Positions 33,704 through 41,982 are shown, counted from the stretch's first letter. The stretch: 64,000 nt of DNA from Lysinibacillus fusiformis (GCF_016925635.1 NZ_CP070490.1:1426001-1490000); one strand, 5' to 3'. Translations and numbers: made by a program. Notes: generated from the sequence alone by a model not told the origin.

Positions 33704-34915
33704 ATGATTAATGGAGTTAGGCTCGTACAGCATCTTCAAGACTTAAGTCAAATTGGTCGCAATGAAAAGACAGGTGGCATTAACCGCTTCTCGTTCACAC
33801 CAGAAGAAAAGCAGGCCATTGAGTTAGTCACAACTTATATGGAACAAGCAGGAATGAATGTCACAATCGATGCAGTTGGAAACCTTATTGGTACATATGG
33901 TGAAGGAAATGAAACCATTATGCTGGGTTCTCACATCGATACAGTACCAGAGGGCGGCAAATATGATGGAGCATTAGGGGTGCTAGCAGCAATTGAAGTG
34001 GTACATTCTATGCATGAGCAACAGTTGCTACCCTCTAAAAAAATTCAAGTTGTCGCTTTTAAGGATGAGGAAGGAACGAGATTTGGCTTCGGGCTCCTTG
34101 GCAGTAGTGCAATGGCTGGTCTTTTAACGGAGGAGCAGTTACAGCATACAGATGAAGCTGGCATTTCCATTGAAGAAGCCATGAAGGATTTCGATTTATC
34201 ACCTTATCCTTTAGTAAAAGTGCAGCGTAATGATATTAAAGCTTATTTAGAAATGCATATCGAGCAAGGAAAAGTGTTAGAAAATGAAGACCTACCAGTC
34301 GGTGTTGTCACAGGTATTGCAGCCCCCTTATGGCTAGAGGTAACCGTAACGGGTGTCAGTGAACATGCTGGTGCCACACCTATGCCGATTCGTCAGGATG
34401 CTCTAACTGCAGCAAGCGAAATGATTTTAGCTATTGAGCAACTATTAAACAAGACAACAGATTCCGTTGCAACGGTTGGTAAGCTAATGGTCTCTCCAAA
34501 TGGGACAAACGTTATACCAGGTAAAGTCACGTTCTCGATTGATCTTCGTGATATTGACGAAAATAAAGTAAGCGCACTAGAACAAGAAATTATGCAACAG
34601 CTGCAACAAATTGCTGAACGAAGACATGTCTCATTGGCATCAAAAGTATTGCAGCGCATTAAGCCTGCAAAAACCGATGCCTTACTACAAAAGCAACTCA
34701 CTACAAGTATTGAAAAGCAAGGTATACGACCTTATTCTCTCATAAGTGGTGCTGGGCATGACGCAATGAATATTGCTGAAATTGCCCCGATTGGGATGCT
34801 ATTCGTTCGCTCAAAGGACGGCATTAGTCATAATCCATTAGAATACAGTTCAGATGAAGATATTGTTGTAGCAACTAATATTTTTTATGATACAGTTGTC
34901 GAACTTGCTAGATAG
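33704..34915 (+). CDS. N-carbamoyl-L-amino acid hydrolase (M20 family)
   Basis: A 403-residue M20-type metallo-amidohydrolase (allantoate/carbamoylase group). GSHIDTV supplies His77 and Asp79, KYDGALG Asp88, KDEEGTRFG Glu122/Glu123, and a later GAGHDAM His, so both metal sites are intact. The dimerisation lid lies in about 210-325. Such enzymes remove the carbamoyl group from N-carbamoyl-L-amino acids. Paired with ATC hydrolase, N-carbamoyl-L-cysteine is the likely substrate, giving L-cysteine. The gene follows the hydrolase after 4 bases and ends at a shared terminator. Allantoate or ureidopropionate activity is an alternative. Confidence 0.85.
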   Translation: MINGVRLVQHLQDLSQIGRNEKTGGINRFSFTPEEKQAIELVTTYMEQAGMNVTIDAVGNLIGTYGEGNETIMLGSHIDTVPEGGKYDGALGVLAAIEVVHSMHEQQLLPSKKIQVVAFKDEEGTRFGFGLLGSSAMAGLLTEEQLQHTDEAGISIEEAMKDFDLSPYPLVKVQRNDIKAYLEMHIEQGKVLENEDLPVGVVTGIAAPLWLEVTVTGVSEHAGATPMPIRQDALTAASEMILAIEQLLNKTTDSVATVGKLMVSPNGTNVIPGKVTFSIDLRDIDENKVSALEQEIMQQLQQIAERRHVSLASKVLQRIKPAKTDALLQKQLTTSIEKQGIRPYSLISGAGHDAMNIAEIAPIGMLFVRSKDGISHNPLEYSSDEDIVVATNIFYDTVVELAR

Positions 34916-34933
34916 ACTACTATATTATAGAAG

Positions 34934-34966
34934 AAAGCCATTCTCTATATTGTTGAGAATGGCTTT
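34934..34966. terminator. Terminator between convergent carbamoylase and GrpB genes
   Basis: AAAGCCATTCTC pairs perfectly with GAGAATGGCTTT around TATATTGTT, followed by TATAG. Confidence 0.8.
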
Positions 34967-35487
34967 TATAGAAAGTCATTATTCTTCGCCTTAGCAATAA
35001 TTGTTTGAATGAACGGTTCCTTTTTCTTGGTATAGGTTTGGCGATCATACTGAAAGTGATCAGCAAGCTGTTCTTTTAAGGTTTCATATTCATCCGCCGC
35101 TTGAGCATTTAATCGAAGATAATCTCGGAACAGGCATTTGTCAATCCATTCACTACAGTTATATTCACATATGTGTAAATGACATGTTCCTTGGCCCCAT
35201 AGCCCTTTTCTAAAAAATCTTCTTTCCATTAGCTCCGGTTTAGGAACATATTCATACCCAATAATTTTTAAGGCCTCTATTAGTTCCGAGACTACTTCTA
35301 TACTTGGGACGCCTAGAAGAATATCGATAATAGGCTTAGCCTTTAAACCTTTGATAGATGTGCTACCGATGTGCTCAATCCCTAATATTACATGGCCAAT
35401 AACTTCTTGAATACTTCTTTTCTCATATAAAAATTGTTCTTCCCAATTCACATCATACTCTGACAATACCACTTCAATTTTTTTCAA
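34966..35487 (-). CDS. GrpB family nucleotidyltransferase-like protein
   Basis: A 173-residue GrpB/UPF0157 protein of the nucleotidyltransferase superfamily. VEHIGSTS-type motif appears as GIEHIGSTSIKGLKAKPIIDILLGV near residues 36-60, with the paired Asp in the active-site position, and HLHICEYN later. The biological role of GrpB proteins is unsettled. A single gene. ATG 35487 lies after GTGAGG and its 3' end overlaps the terminator that serves the facing operon. Confidence 0.8.
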   Translation of the reverse strand: MKKIEVVLSEYDVNWEEQFLYEKRSIQEVIGHVILGIEHIGSTSIKGLKAKPIIDILLGVPSIEVVSELIEALKIIGYEYVPKPELMERRFFRKGLWGQGTCHLHICEYNCSEWIDKCLFRDYLRLNAQAADEYETLKEQLADHFQYDRQTYTKKKEPFIQTIIAKAKNNDFL

Positions 35488-35709
35488 GTGGTGCTCACCT
35501 CACTTTTTGGAATAAACCAACTATAAATAATGCGTATTTACCTTAAAATAGTAAACATAAACCCTGTCCAAAATTTAAAACCCTTATTTATCTTTTTTAG
35601 TTACAAGCATACCTCCTCTCTATCTATATAACTATACTCATTACTGTTTTGTAACATCAAAGAATTAAAATTAGAGAAAAAATGAAGCTAGTTCAATTTT
35701 AAAGCAAAC

Positions 35710-36537
35710 TTAATAGATTTTTCCGTTTTCATCACAGTAAAATTCAATGGTAAATCTCTTCTCAAATTGAGCGTTATTTAATTCAAAAATCCCTTCTATT
35801 TGAATACTAAATGTTCGCCCGTCGTCAATTAAAGCTGTTTTATAGGAGGTTTGCTTCCACGTTCCTGATTGCGTTTTTATTAGTTTTGTAGAAACATTTT
35901 CAACAGAAGAAAACATTTGGCGTTTGCGAGATGCATTATATTGTGTTTCAAAATCCCCTGTTACCTCCACAGTTCTTAAAATATCAGGGAAGTACATATA
36001 GGTCTTTTTAGTTGTACTACCGTCTTCATTTGTAATTACAGGTTCTGGTGTAATCAGGTAATTATTAATTCTTTCTCGTTCTGTGGCTAAGTGTTGTTTC
36101 ACCCAAGATTGAATGTTCTTTTCAAATTCTTCAGGTGAAATCCAATATTCATCTTCGAATTCTTCAATTGGTCCAACAGCAATGTTTAAACCTGACTTCA
36201 ATTCCATCGCTTCTTCTATAATTTTTACATATTGCTTATAGTACTGCTTTTTCATTTCTTCTGTTAGCGGTGGAAGTGGTTCTCCAGATGTATCCTCTTG
36301 CTCATCAGGAATAGCTAGGGAAGAATCCGTTGGCGGGATATTTTTCTCCACATTTTGAATAGTAGGTATGAGACTGATTCCAATTAGGAGAACCGCAAAT
36401 ATTGAAACCATTAAAGGCTTCCATTGATATTTAGGTTTGTGAGATTGGTGTAATTTAGCCTGAATACTCGCTTTATCATTCTCTGATAGCTTAATAGATG
36501 TAGGTATAGATTTCTCAAGTTCATTTTTAATATTCAT
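35710..36537 (-). CDS. Anti-sigma-like membrane protein (partner of the 36527 sigma)
   Basis: A 275-residue protein with a cytosolic N-terminus (residues 1-42), one membrane helix (about 43-62, MVSIFAVLLIGISLIPTI) and an extracytoplasmic domain with no family I know. It starts inside the last codons of the ECF sigma gene (11-base overlap), the classic sigma/anti-sigma arrangement. The outside part is rich in charged residues and may sense an envelope signal. The call rests on topology and context. The gap of about 170 bases after it shows no hairpin I can trust. Confidence 0.65.
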   Translation of the reverse strand: MNIKNELEKSIPTSIKLSENDKASIQAKLHQSHKPKYQWKPLMVSIFAVLLIGISLIPTIQNVEKNIPPTDSSLAIPDEQEDTSGEPLPPLTEEMKKQYYKQYVKIIEEAMELKSGLNIAVGPIEEFEDEYWISPEEFEKNIQSWVKQHLATERERINNYLITPEPVITNEDGSTTKKTYMYFPDILRTVEVTGDFETQYNASRKRQMFSSVENVSTKLIKTQSGTWKQTSYKTALIDDGRTFSIQIEGIFELNNAQFEKRFTIEFYCDENGKIY

Positions 36538-37051
36538 ATTCTAAATCACCCTCCTCTATCGTTATTTTTGCTAATTTTCGTCCTCTGGCTAACCTTGTTT
36601 TTACGGTGTTAGGTGAGCATTTTAACACTTCAGCCATTTCTGCTATCGATAATTCAACATAATAATGCAGCCAAATCACTTCACGATATTTAGTGGGTAA
36701 AGAATTGACTAATTGCCCTATAGACTGATTTTGCTCTTGTTGTAAAATATCCAGTTCTAGGGAGTCTCGTTTTAGCCAGTTTTTCATTTTCTCCGTCACT
36801 TCAACTTTTTTATAATGCCAGCTTTTCAAATAATTTTTGCATTCATTTACGGCTATTCGATATAAATAGGTTTTAGCGGATGAACGTCCTCCAAAGACAT
36901 CGATGCTTTTATAAAATTTAATAAAAACCTCTTGTACAAGATCCTCTGTCTTTTGTGGTTCTTTTACATATGTATAAATTAATCGCTTTAAATAATCTCC
37001 ATGCTGATTCATTACTTCATAAAGCAATTTTTCTTTCTCATTAGGTGTCAT
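36527..37051 (-). CDS. ECF sigma factor
   Basis: A 174-residue ECF sigma factor with region 2 (DYLKRLIYTYVKEPQKTEDLVQEVFIKFYKSIDVF near residues 18-50) and region 4 (LPTKYREVIWLHYYVELSIAEMAEVLKCSPNTVKTRLARGRKLAK near 118-160). It would direct RNA polymerase to a small stress regulon. AAGGA precedes ATG 37051. Just upstream is an ECF-type promoter, suggesting autoregulation, and the following gene overlaps it and looks like its anti-sigma factor. It is distinct in sequence from the second ECF sigma at 43660. Confidence 0.85.
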   Translation of the reverse strand: MTPNEKEKLLYEVMNQHGDYLKRLIYTYVKEPQKTEDLVQEVFIKFYKSIDVFGGRSSAKTYLYRIAVNECKNYLKSWHYKKVEVTEKMKNWLKRDSLELDILQQEQNQSIGQLVNSLPTKYREVIWLHYYVELSIAEMAEVLKCSPNTVKTRLARGRKLAKITIEEGDLEYEY

Positions 37052-37076
37052 AACGATCCTTCCCCTCTTATAACGT

Positions 37077-37105
37077 TAGACAAGGCTAGGAATGAACTGG
37101 TTTCA
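37077..37105 (-). promoter_or_regulatory. ECF-type promoter upstream of the sigma gene
   Basis: On the minus strand TGAAAC (37100-37105, within TGAAACC), a 17-base spacer and TGTCTA (37077-37082). This resembles the AAC/CGTC promoters used by ECF sigma factors and fits autoregulation of the 36527 gene. Confidence 0.65.
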
Positions 37106-37190
37106 TTTCAGGAAAAAGAATATCCTCTCTTTTAATATGATATAGTGTAATTATGGTTAATTTTTCTAAATAATTGAGAGGGGCTATAAA

Positions 37191-37973
37191 ATGGGAGAAA
37201 TTTTAACGATTACGAATTTAACGAAGAGTTATGGAAACAAGGAAATCTTGAAGGGGATTGACCTTCATGCAGCTAGAGGTGAAATCATCGGTTATATTGG
37301 CCCCAATGGCGCTGGTAAAAGTACAACTGTAAAACTTATTCTAGGCCTAGAAGGTGATTATGGCGGCGAAATTAAGCTCTTTGGGAAAAGCATAAGGCAA
37401 GACCAAATTGATTATAAACGGCGAATTGGTTACGTTCCTGAAATCGCTGATGTTTATGATAACTTAACAGGCTATGAATATTTAACCTTCATCGGGCAGC
37501 TATATGGATTAGAGCTAGAGGAGGCGGCTGACAAATCCAAATCGCTAATGGAACTGTTTGGAGTTGGTGAAGCGTACCATTCTAGAATTTCTTCCTATTC
37601 TAAGGGCATGCGTCAAAAACTACTAATTATTGCAAGCCTCATACATAATCCAGACCTGCTATTTTTAGATGAACCAATCAATGGCCTAGACGCAAACAGT
37701 GTCATGATTTTTAAAGAAATCCTAACGCAACTAGCTGCCAACGGAAAGACTATATTTTACTCATCTCACATTATGGATGTAGTTGAAAAAATCAGTAGCC
37801 GTATCATTCTGCTGTATGATGGAAAAATTGCAGCGGACGGAACATTTGCCCAATTACAAGCAGATAATACCGAAGGAACATTAGAAAGAATTTTTAACCA
37901 GTTAACAGGATTTCATGAACATCAGGAAATCGGAGAAAAATTTGTGTCCGTCGTTCGAGGAGGACGATTATGA
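37191..37973 (+). CDS. ABC transporter ATP-binding protein
   Basis: A 260-residue ATPase with Walker A GPNGAGKST at 37-45, signature SSYSKGMRQKL near 135-145, Walker B LLFLDEPINGLD near 157-168 and the switch His in YSSHIMD. The YSKGMRQ signature is typical of export-type ABC-2/Ecs-like ATPases. The ATG 37191 follows GAGAGGGG, and the permease begins within its last codons (ATGA overlap), so they form one complex. It faces away from the ECF sigma gene across 140 bases; whether it belongs to that regulon is unknown. The substrate is unknown. Confidence 0.85.
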   Translation: MGEILTITNLTKSYGNKEILKGIDLHAARGEIIGYIGPNGAGKSTTVKLILGLEGDYGGEIKLFGKSIRQDQIDYKRRIGYVPEIADVYDNLTGYEYLTFIGQLYGLELEEAADKSKSLMELFGVGEAYHSRISSYSKGMRQKLLIIASLIHNPDLLFLDEPINGLDANSVMIFKEILTQLAANGKTIFYSSHIMDVVEKISSRIILLYDGKIAADGTFAQLQADNTEGTLERIFNQLTGFHEHQEIGEKFVSVVRGGRL

Positions 37974-39592
37974 CAGATTTCAAAACGCTACAATTGCTTG
38001 ATAAATTCCGATGGCTTTTTGTAAAAATGGGCATTGATTATGACATGATGAGAAGAATCCTCTATATAAAATTAACGATGGATGAACGGAAAGTACCAAC
38101 CCTATTTAATCAGAACAAAAAGAAAGACAATCAAAAGTACGGTTATATTAAGTCTCTATGGATTTATGTGTTATTCGGTCTTATACTCATCCCGCTTATG
38201 GGATTTGGTCAAAATTTTCTATTTCAAATGAGCATTGCCTTTGCAATGATTATATTTCTGATTATGACTTCATTGATTTCTGATTTTTCTTCTGTGCTTT
38301 TAGATGTACGAGATAAAAGCATACTTTCAACTAAGCCTATTTCAGCTAAAACAATCAATGCAGCAAAATTTATGCATATTTTTATTTATTTATCCTATTT
38401 AACATTGGCCCTAACAGCCATCCCACTAATAGTCAGCCTTTTTACTCAAGGAATTGTGTTTTTTATTTTAACAGGTCTTGAGATTCTATTAATGAATTTA
38501 TTTATAGTTGCCATCACAGCCATTTTATATATTGCCATTTTACGATTCTTCGATGGCGAAAAGCTGAAGGATATGATTAATTATGTACAAATCGCTTTAT
38601 CTCTAATGCTGATGATTGGCTATCAAGTTCTTATTCGATCCTTTGAATTCGTCAATTTAGATATGGTAGTGTCGTTTCATTGGTGGAGCCTCTTCTTAAT
38701 ACCAATGTGGTTCGCTGCTCCTTATGAACTCATACTGCATGGTGACACATCCTTATTGACAGTCATTTATACCCTCTTAGCAGTGATTGTACCTATTATT
38801 TCGATTTGGATATATATCAAGCTCATACCAACCTTTGAACGCAATCTCCAAAAATTGCTAAGTACAAGTAAATCAAAAAAAGAAAAGAACAATCGATTAA
38901 AGTCGTTTTTATTAACCATTGTGTGCAGAACACACGAAGAACGAGCTTTCTATCGCTTCGCCACTCTGATGATGAAGCAAGAACGAGAGTTTAAGTTGAA
39001 GGTCTATCCATCTTTAGGTTTTTCATTTATTATCCCCTTTATTTTCATATTTACTTTTAGCAGGGGCGAAGAAGTCGATTATGCTAGTAGTATGGGCTAT
39101 TTAAATATCTACTTTAGTATGATGATTATACCATCCGCGGTCCTTATGCTTGGTCACTCTGCTAAATATAAGGCTGCCTGGATTTATAAAACGCTCCCGA
39201 TTAAAGACTATACAGATTTACAAAAAGGTAGCTTAAAGGCATTTTTAATCAATTTGTATATTCCGTTATTTTTAGTACTAAGTATAGTCTTTAGCTATAT
39301 TTACGGTATTCGAATTATCCCTGATTTACTAGCTGTTTTGGTAACAAGCTGGTTGTATACCATCCTTTGTTTCGTCATGATGACAAACAAATTACCTTTT
39401 ACCAAACCCTATGATGAAGTTAATGATGCACAAGGCTGGAAGATTCTTTTGTTATTGCTCCCTTTAGGTTTACTTGTAGGGCTGCACTATATAATAGCTA
39501 GTCAGATAACATACGGCTCTACTATATATTTCATTGTGTTTTTCTTCATCAACATCTTGATTTGGAAACTGGTTTTTAAATTGGAAAAATAA
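37970..39592 (+). CDS. ABC transporter permease
   Basis: A 540-residue membrane protein with about 12 hydrophobic segments, partner of the upstream ATPase (4-base overlap). A cytosolic N-terminus is followed by LYIKLTMDERKVPTLFNQ and then two helical bundles separated by a charged segment (KLLSTSKSKKEKNNRLK). This layout fits large exporter permeases seen beside Ecs-like ATPases, and no substrate-binding protein is present, so it is probably an exporter. The function is unknown. Confidence 0.75.
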   Translation: MTDFKTLQLLDKFRWLFVKMGIDYDMMRRILYIKLTMDERKVPTLFNQNKKKDNQKYGYIKSLWIYVLFGLILIPLMGFGQNFLFQMSIAFAMIIFLIMTSLISDFSSVLLDVRDKSILSTKPISAKTINAAKFMHIFIYLSYLTLALTAIPLIVSLFTQGIVFFILTGLEILLMNLFIVAITAILYIAILRFFDGEKLKDMINYVQIALSLMLMIGYQVLIRSFEFVNLDMVVSFHWWSLFLIPMWFAAPYELILHGDTSLLTVIYTLLAVIVPIISIWIYIKLIPTFERNLQKLLSTSKSKKEKNNRLKSFLLTIVCRTHEERAFYRFATLMMKQEREFKLKVYPSLGFSFIIPFIFIFTFSRGEEVDYASSMGYLNIYFSMMIIPSAVLMLGHSAKYKAAWIYKTLPIKDYTDLQKGSLKAFLINLYIPLFLVLSIVFSYIYGIRIIPDLLAVLVTSWLYTILCFVMMTNKLPFTKPYDEVNDAQGWKILLLLLPLGLLVGLHYIIASQITYGSTIYFIVFFFINILIWKLVFKLEK

Positions 39593-39594
39593 CT

Positions 39595-39640
39595 AAAAAA
39601 CGGCTCAAATCCTATTATAGAGTGGGATCAGCCGTTTTTT
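39595..39640. terminator. Bidirectional terminator between permease and hisS
   Basis: AAAAAACGGCT (39595-39605) pairs with AGCCGTTTTTT (39630-39640), giving T tracts in both directions for the convergent genes. Confidence 0.85.
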
Positions 39641-39654
39641 CCATGCTATGGCGT

Positions 39655-40938
39655 TTAAAAGGTAAATGCAACGATTTCTTCCTCACCACTTTTCATATCT
39701 TTTATTTTATACATATTTTGACTGACCTCGTTTTCTCCTAATACAATGACCTTTGGTGTGTTTTCACGATTGGCTTTTTCCATTGCCTTCTTCACTTTTT
39801 TCCCACTTAACTCAACTTCTACTTTATATTTTTCTCGCCGTAATACAGTTGCCAGCTTTAGTGCCTCCTTTTCTGTTCCCAGAGGAATAATATAAATATC
39901 CACACTAGGAGCGTTTTGATCTACTTTTCCCGAAAGCGCCAAAGCTGTATAGATGACATCTAACCCAAATGAAATACCAACAGTTGCATAGGTTTGATCT
40001 GTCTCTAAAAGGCCACCAATTGCATTGTCATAGCGTCCCCCGCTACCAATACTTGATCGGATTGTTCCATCAGCTAAAAAGATTTCATAAATTGTTCCTG
40101 TGTAAATTTCAAGTCCTCTCGCTAAAAATGGATTGAAAATACATTGCCCACTTATTCCAAGTGCCTCTATATAAGCTGTTAGTTCCGTTAATTCCTGTAA
40201 ACCTTGTTGTAAAAAGTTGTTTTCGGTCGCATAGCCTTCAAAATACGCCATACTTATTTGAGGACGTTCATCTAAAAAACGCTTTATTTTATTAATGCTA
40301 TTATCTAATAACCCCAATGCCTGCAATTCTGCGAGCATTGTTTTCTCGTCTATTTTTTCAATCTTATCTAAAATTAAAATAACTCGATTCATTTGATCCT
40401 GTTCAACCTCAAATAATTGCAGCAAACCAACTAAAAGCTTGCGATTATTATATTGGAGATTAATTTTAAGTTTAAGCTGATCAAAGGCATCTATCGCCAT
40501 CATCATTAGCTCCGCCTCAGCAGCCTGTGATTCTACCCCAACAATATCTACATCACATTGTGTAAATTCGCGAAAACGACCAGCCTTGATGGGGCCATCT
40601 CGAAATACTTTGCCAATCTCATATCGTTTAAATGGCATAGCAATCGCTGGATTCATAGCTACAACCTTTGCAAATGGAATCGTTAAATCATAGCGTAACG
40701 CTAAATCCCGCTCGCCTCGATCTGTTAATGTATACATCTCCTGTAAAATCTCAGCACCACCAGCATATTTAGAAGCCATCAACTCTGTATAGTTAAGAAT
40801 AGGTGTTTCTAACGGCTTGCAGCCATAGGATATAAATGTATCTTCTAACGTACGGCGTATCGCACGACGAGTAGCCTCCTGCTCTGGTAAATAATCTTGT
40901 GTTCCTCGAACATTCTGATAGTCCATTTTTTTCATCAT
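39655..40938 (-). CDS. hisS: Histidyl-tRNA synthetase, stand-alone copy
   Basis: A 427-residue class II synthetase that charges tRNA-His. RGTQDYLPE (11-19) opens the domain, motif 2 is FKRYEIGKVFRDGPIKAGRFREF (103-125), RGLEIYTGT at 274-282 is the histidine-binding HisA motif, and GSGGRYDNAIG at 298-308 is motif 3. A C-terminal anticodon domain follows (VDIYIIPLG...). The GLEIYTGTIYEI and FRDGPIKAG wording differs from the usual Bacillus HisRS, and aspS is not next to it, so it is probably an extra copy. AGGAGGAG precedes ATG 40938, and the upstream leader looks like a histidine attenuator. Confidence 0.85.
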   Translation of the reverse strand: MMKKMDYQNVRGTQDYLPEQEATRRAIRRTLEDTFISYGCKPLETPILNYTELMASKYAGGAEILQEMYTLTDRGERDLALRYDLTIPFAKVVAMNPAIAMPFKRYEIGKVFRDGPIKAGRFREFTQCDVDIVGVESQAAEAELMMMAIDAFDQLKLKINLQYNNRKLLVGLLQLFEVEQDQMNRVILILDKIEKIDEKTMLAELQALGLLDNSINKIKRFLDERPQISMAYFEGYATENNFLQQGLQELTELTAYIEALGISGQCIFNPFLARGLEIYTGTIYEIFLADGTIRSSIGSGGRYDNAIGGLLETDQTYATVGISFGLDVIYTALALSGKVDQNAPSVDIYIIPLGTEKEALKLATVLRREKYKVEVELSGKKVKKAMEKANRENTPKVIVLGENEVSQNMYKIKDMKSGEEEIVAFTF

Positions 40939-40964
40939 AATCTCCTCCTCATTTTTTGAGCAAT

Positions 40965-41011
40965 AAAAAAACCGTATAACGATAAAGCTTCAAATCAGCT
41001 TTATTTATACG
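40965..41011 (-). terminator. Attenuator terminator in the hisS leader
   Basis: On the minus strand CGTATAA (41011-41005) pairs with TTATACG (40979-40973) and AGCT-containing TAAAGCT with AGCTTTA inside it, then seven T follow. It lies 27 bases before the hisS start, between leader peptide and gene, so it would end transcription unless prevented. Confidence 0.85.
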
Positions 41012-41024
41012 ATTACATGAGAAA

Positions 41025-41071
41025 TAGTCTTCCTATTCAATATTAATAAGATAATAAAGATAGCAAGACTA
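41025..41071 (-). promoter_or_regulatory. Attenuation stem with candidate antiterminator segment
   Basis: TAGTCTTGCTAT (41071-41060 on the minus strand) pairs with ATAGGAAGACTA (41036-41025), 11 of 12 positions. The 5' arm begins at the leader stop codon, directly after the His codons, so a stalled ribosome would mask it. The loop contains CTTTATT (41059-41053), which can pair with AATAAAG (41005-40999) in the 5' arm of the terminator. This 7-bp pairing is a tentative antiterminator. Confidence 0.6.
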
Positions 41072-41122
41072 GTGATGATGATGATGTTTTGTTGTGAATG
41101 ATTGGACAAGAGTAATGACCAT
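41069..41122 (-). CDS. hisS leader peptide with five consecutive His codons
   Basis: A 17-codon ORF, too short for normal gene finding: MVITLVQSFTTKHHHHH, from ATG 41122 to TAG 41069. An AGGGGG ribosome binding site lies 7 bases before the ATG. The run of His codons (41072-41086) ends at the stop codon, as in amino-acid operon leader peptides of proteobacteria. It lies between a sigma-A promoter and a terminator hairpin ahead of histidyl-tRNA synthetase, which fits ribosome stalling on shortage of charged tRNA-His. The upstream CCCTT can pair with AAGGG at the ribosome binding site, perhaps tuning its translation. Confidence 0.8.
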   Translation of the reverse strand: MVITLVQSFTTKHHHHH

Positions 41123-41150
41123 GTTTATTCCCCCTTTAATATTAAGGGTT

Positions 41151-41179
41151 ACTATAAGACACACCAGATTAAATGTCAA
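41151..41179 (-). promoter_or_regulatory. Sigma-A promoter of the hisS leader
   Basis: On the minus strand TTGACA (41179-41174), an exact 17-base spacer and TATAGT (41156-41151). A start about 7 bases on would leave a leader RNA of about 200 bases before hisS. Confidence 0.8.
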
Positions 41180-41186
41180 ACTTTTT

Positions 41187-41618
41187 CTAAAATTCATACA
41201 GTATTTTTTTCATTTTTTCTAGAGTAGCTAACATTTCAGCTAATTCTTCAGATGATAAATTAGCATGGTACTTTTCTGTAATCTGTTGATTAAAGGCTTC
41301 GATTTCCTGTTTATATAGTTGCCCCTTCTCACCCAATTCAACAGAAAATGCACGCTTATCCTCTTCATGCTGCCTTTTCATTATATAGCCATCCTGTTCA
41401 AGCTTAGCTAATTGCTGACTCACTGCACTTTTCGTAATAGCCATTTTATCTGCTAGTTCTGAAGGTGAACAGGACGGATGACGAATCACTAATGTTAAAA
41501 GAACATATTGCTGATTATTTAAGGAGTAATTAGTATAAGCCCTTTCCATTTTCTCAAGCATGATCCAAATATCTTCAATGGTTTGATTAATTTGCTCCGC
41601 TACCTTGTTATTCTTCAT
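41187..41618 (-). CDS. MarR family regulator
   Basis: A 143-residue regulator with the winged helix NNQQYVLLTLVIRHPSCSPSELADKMAITKSAVSQQLAKLEQDGYIMKRQHEEDKRAFSVELGEKG (about 37-100) and flanking dimer helices. An in-frame GTG at 41633 overlaps the AAGGTG site, so ATG 41618 is preferred. Its start lies inside the last codons of the small membrane gene upstream, and the hisS leader promoter begins just after its stop, with no terminator between. It may control the upstream membrane protein; the ligand is unknown. Confidence 0.85.
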   Translation of the reverse strand: MKNNKVAEQINQTIEDIWIMLEKMERAYTNYSLNNQQYVLLTLVIRHPSCSPSELADKMAITKSAVSQQLAKLEQDGYIMKRQHEEDKRAFSVELGEKGQLYKQEIEAFNQQITEKYHANLSSEELAEMLATLEKMKKILYEF

Positions 41619-41889
41619 TTTTTTGAGTGTCACCTTTTTCTCGCCATTTTTTAGGATTTAGATAGCTTTTAAATTTGTTAGCTACCTCTTTTCCAACAAG
41701 TAAAGCACCAAGCCAAAATAAGATTTCAGCTACAATAATACTTCCTGGTATAATCCCAGCCTTTACTTTTGTAGGTATCGGTGTGAAAGGTGTAATGATT
41801 GGGATTAACCATAGTGAAAGAGAAAAGATAATAATGCCTAATCCAAGCTTATAAGCAAATGATTTTTGTGTTTTTTCGTTAGAGGTCAT
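41608..41889 (-). CDS. Small two-helix membrane protein (transporter-suffix type)
   Basis: A 93-residue protein with two hydrophobic helices (about residues 16-36 and 45-65). The pattern GLGIIIFSLSLWLIPIITPF, KAGIIPGSIIVAEILFWLGALLVGKEVANKFKSYL matches what NCBI annotates as transporter suffix domain proteins, found fused to or beside transporters. No transporter is here. ATG 41889 has AGGAG 7 bases upstream and is preferred to ATG 41907. It overlaps the MarR gene by 11 bases, so the two form an operon. Confidence 0.65.
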   Translation of the reverse strand: MTSNEKTQKSFAYKLGLGIIIFSLSLWLIPIITPFTPIPTKVKAGIIPGSIIVAEILFWLGALLVGKEVANKFKSYLNPKKWREKGDTQKNEE

Positions 41890-41982
41890 GTATCTTCTCC
41901 TGCGCATTAATTTATTTAAGTTAACTAAACTATATTATACATTTCTTTTTATGTAAAGCACTTTAATCTTTATAAGAAAACA

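Noticed and set aside
40939-41186. T-box riboswitch upstream of hisS
   Set aside because: No T-box consensus, no antiterminator bulge and no specifier stem seen; the His-codon leader peptide explains the region better.
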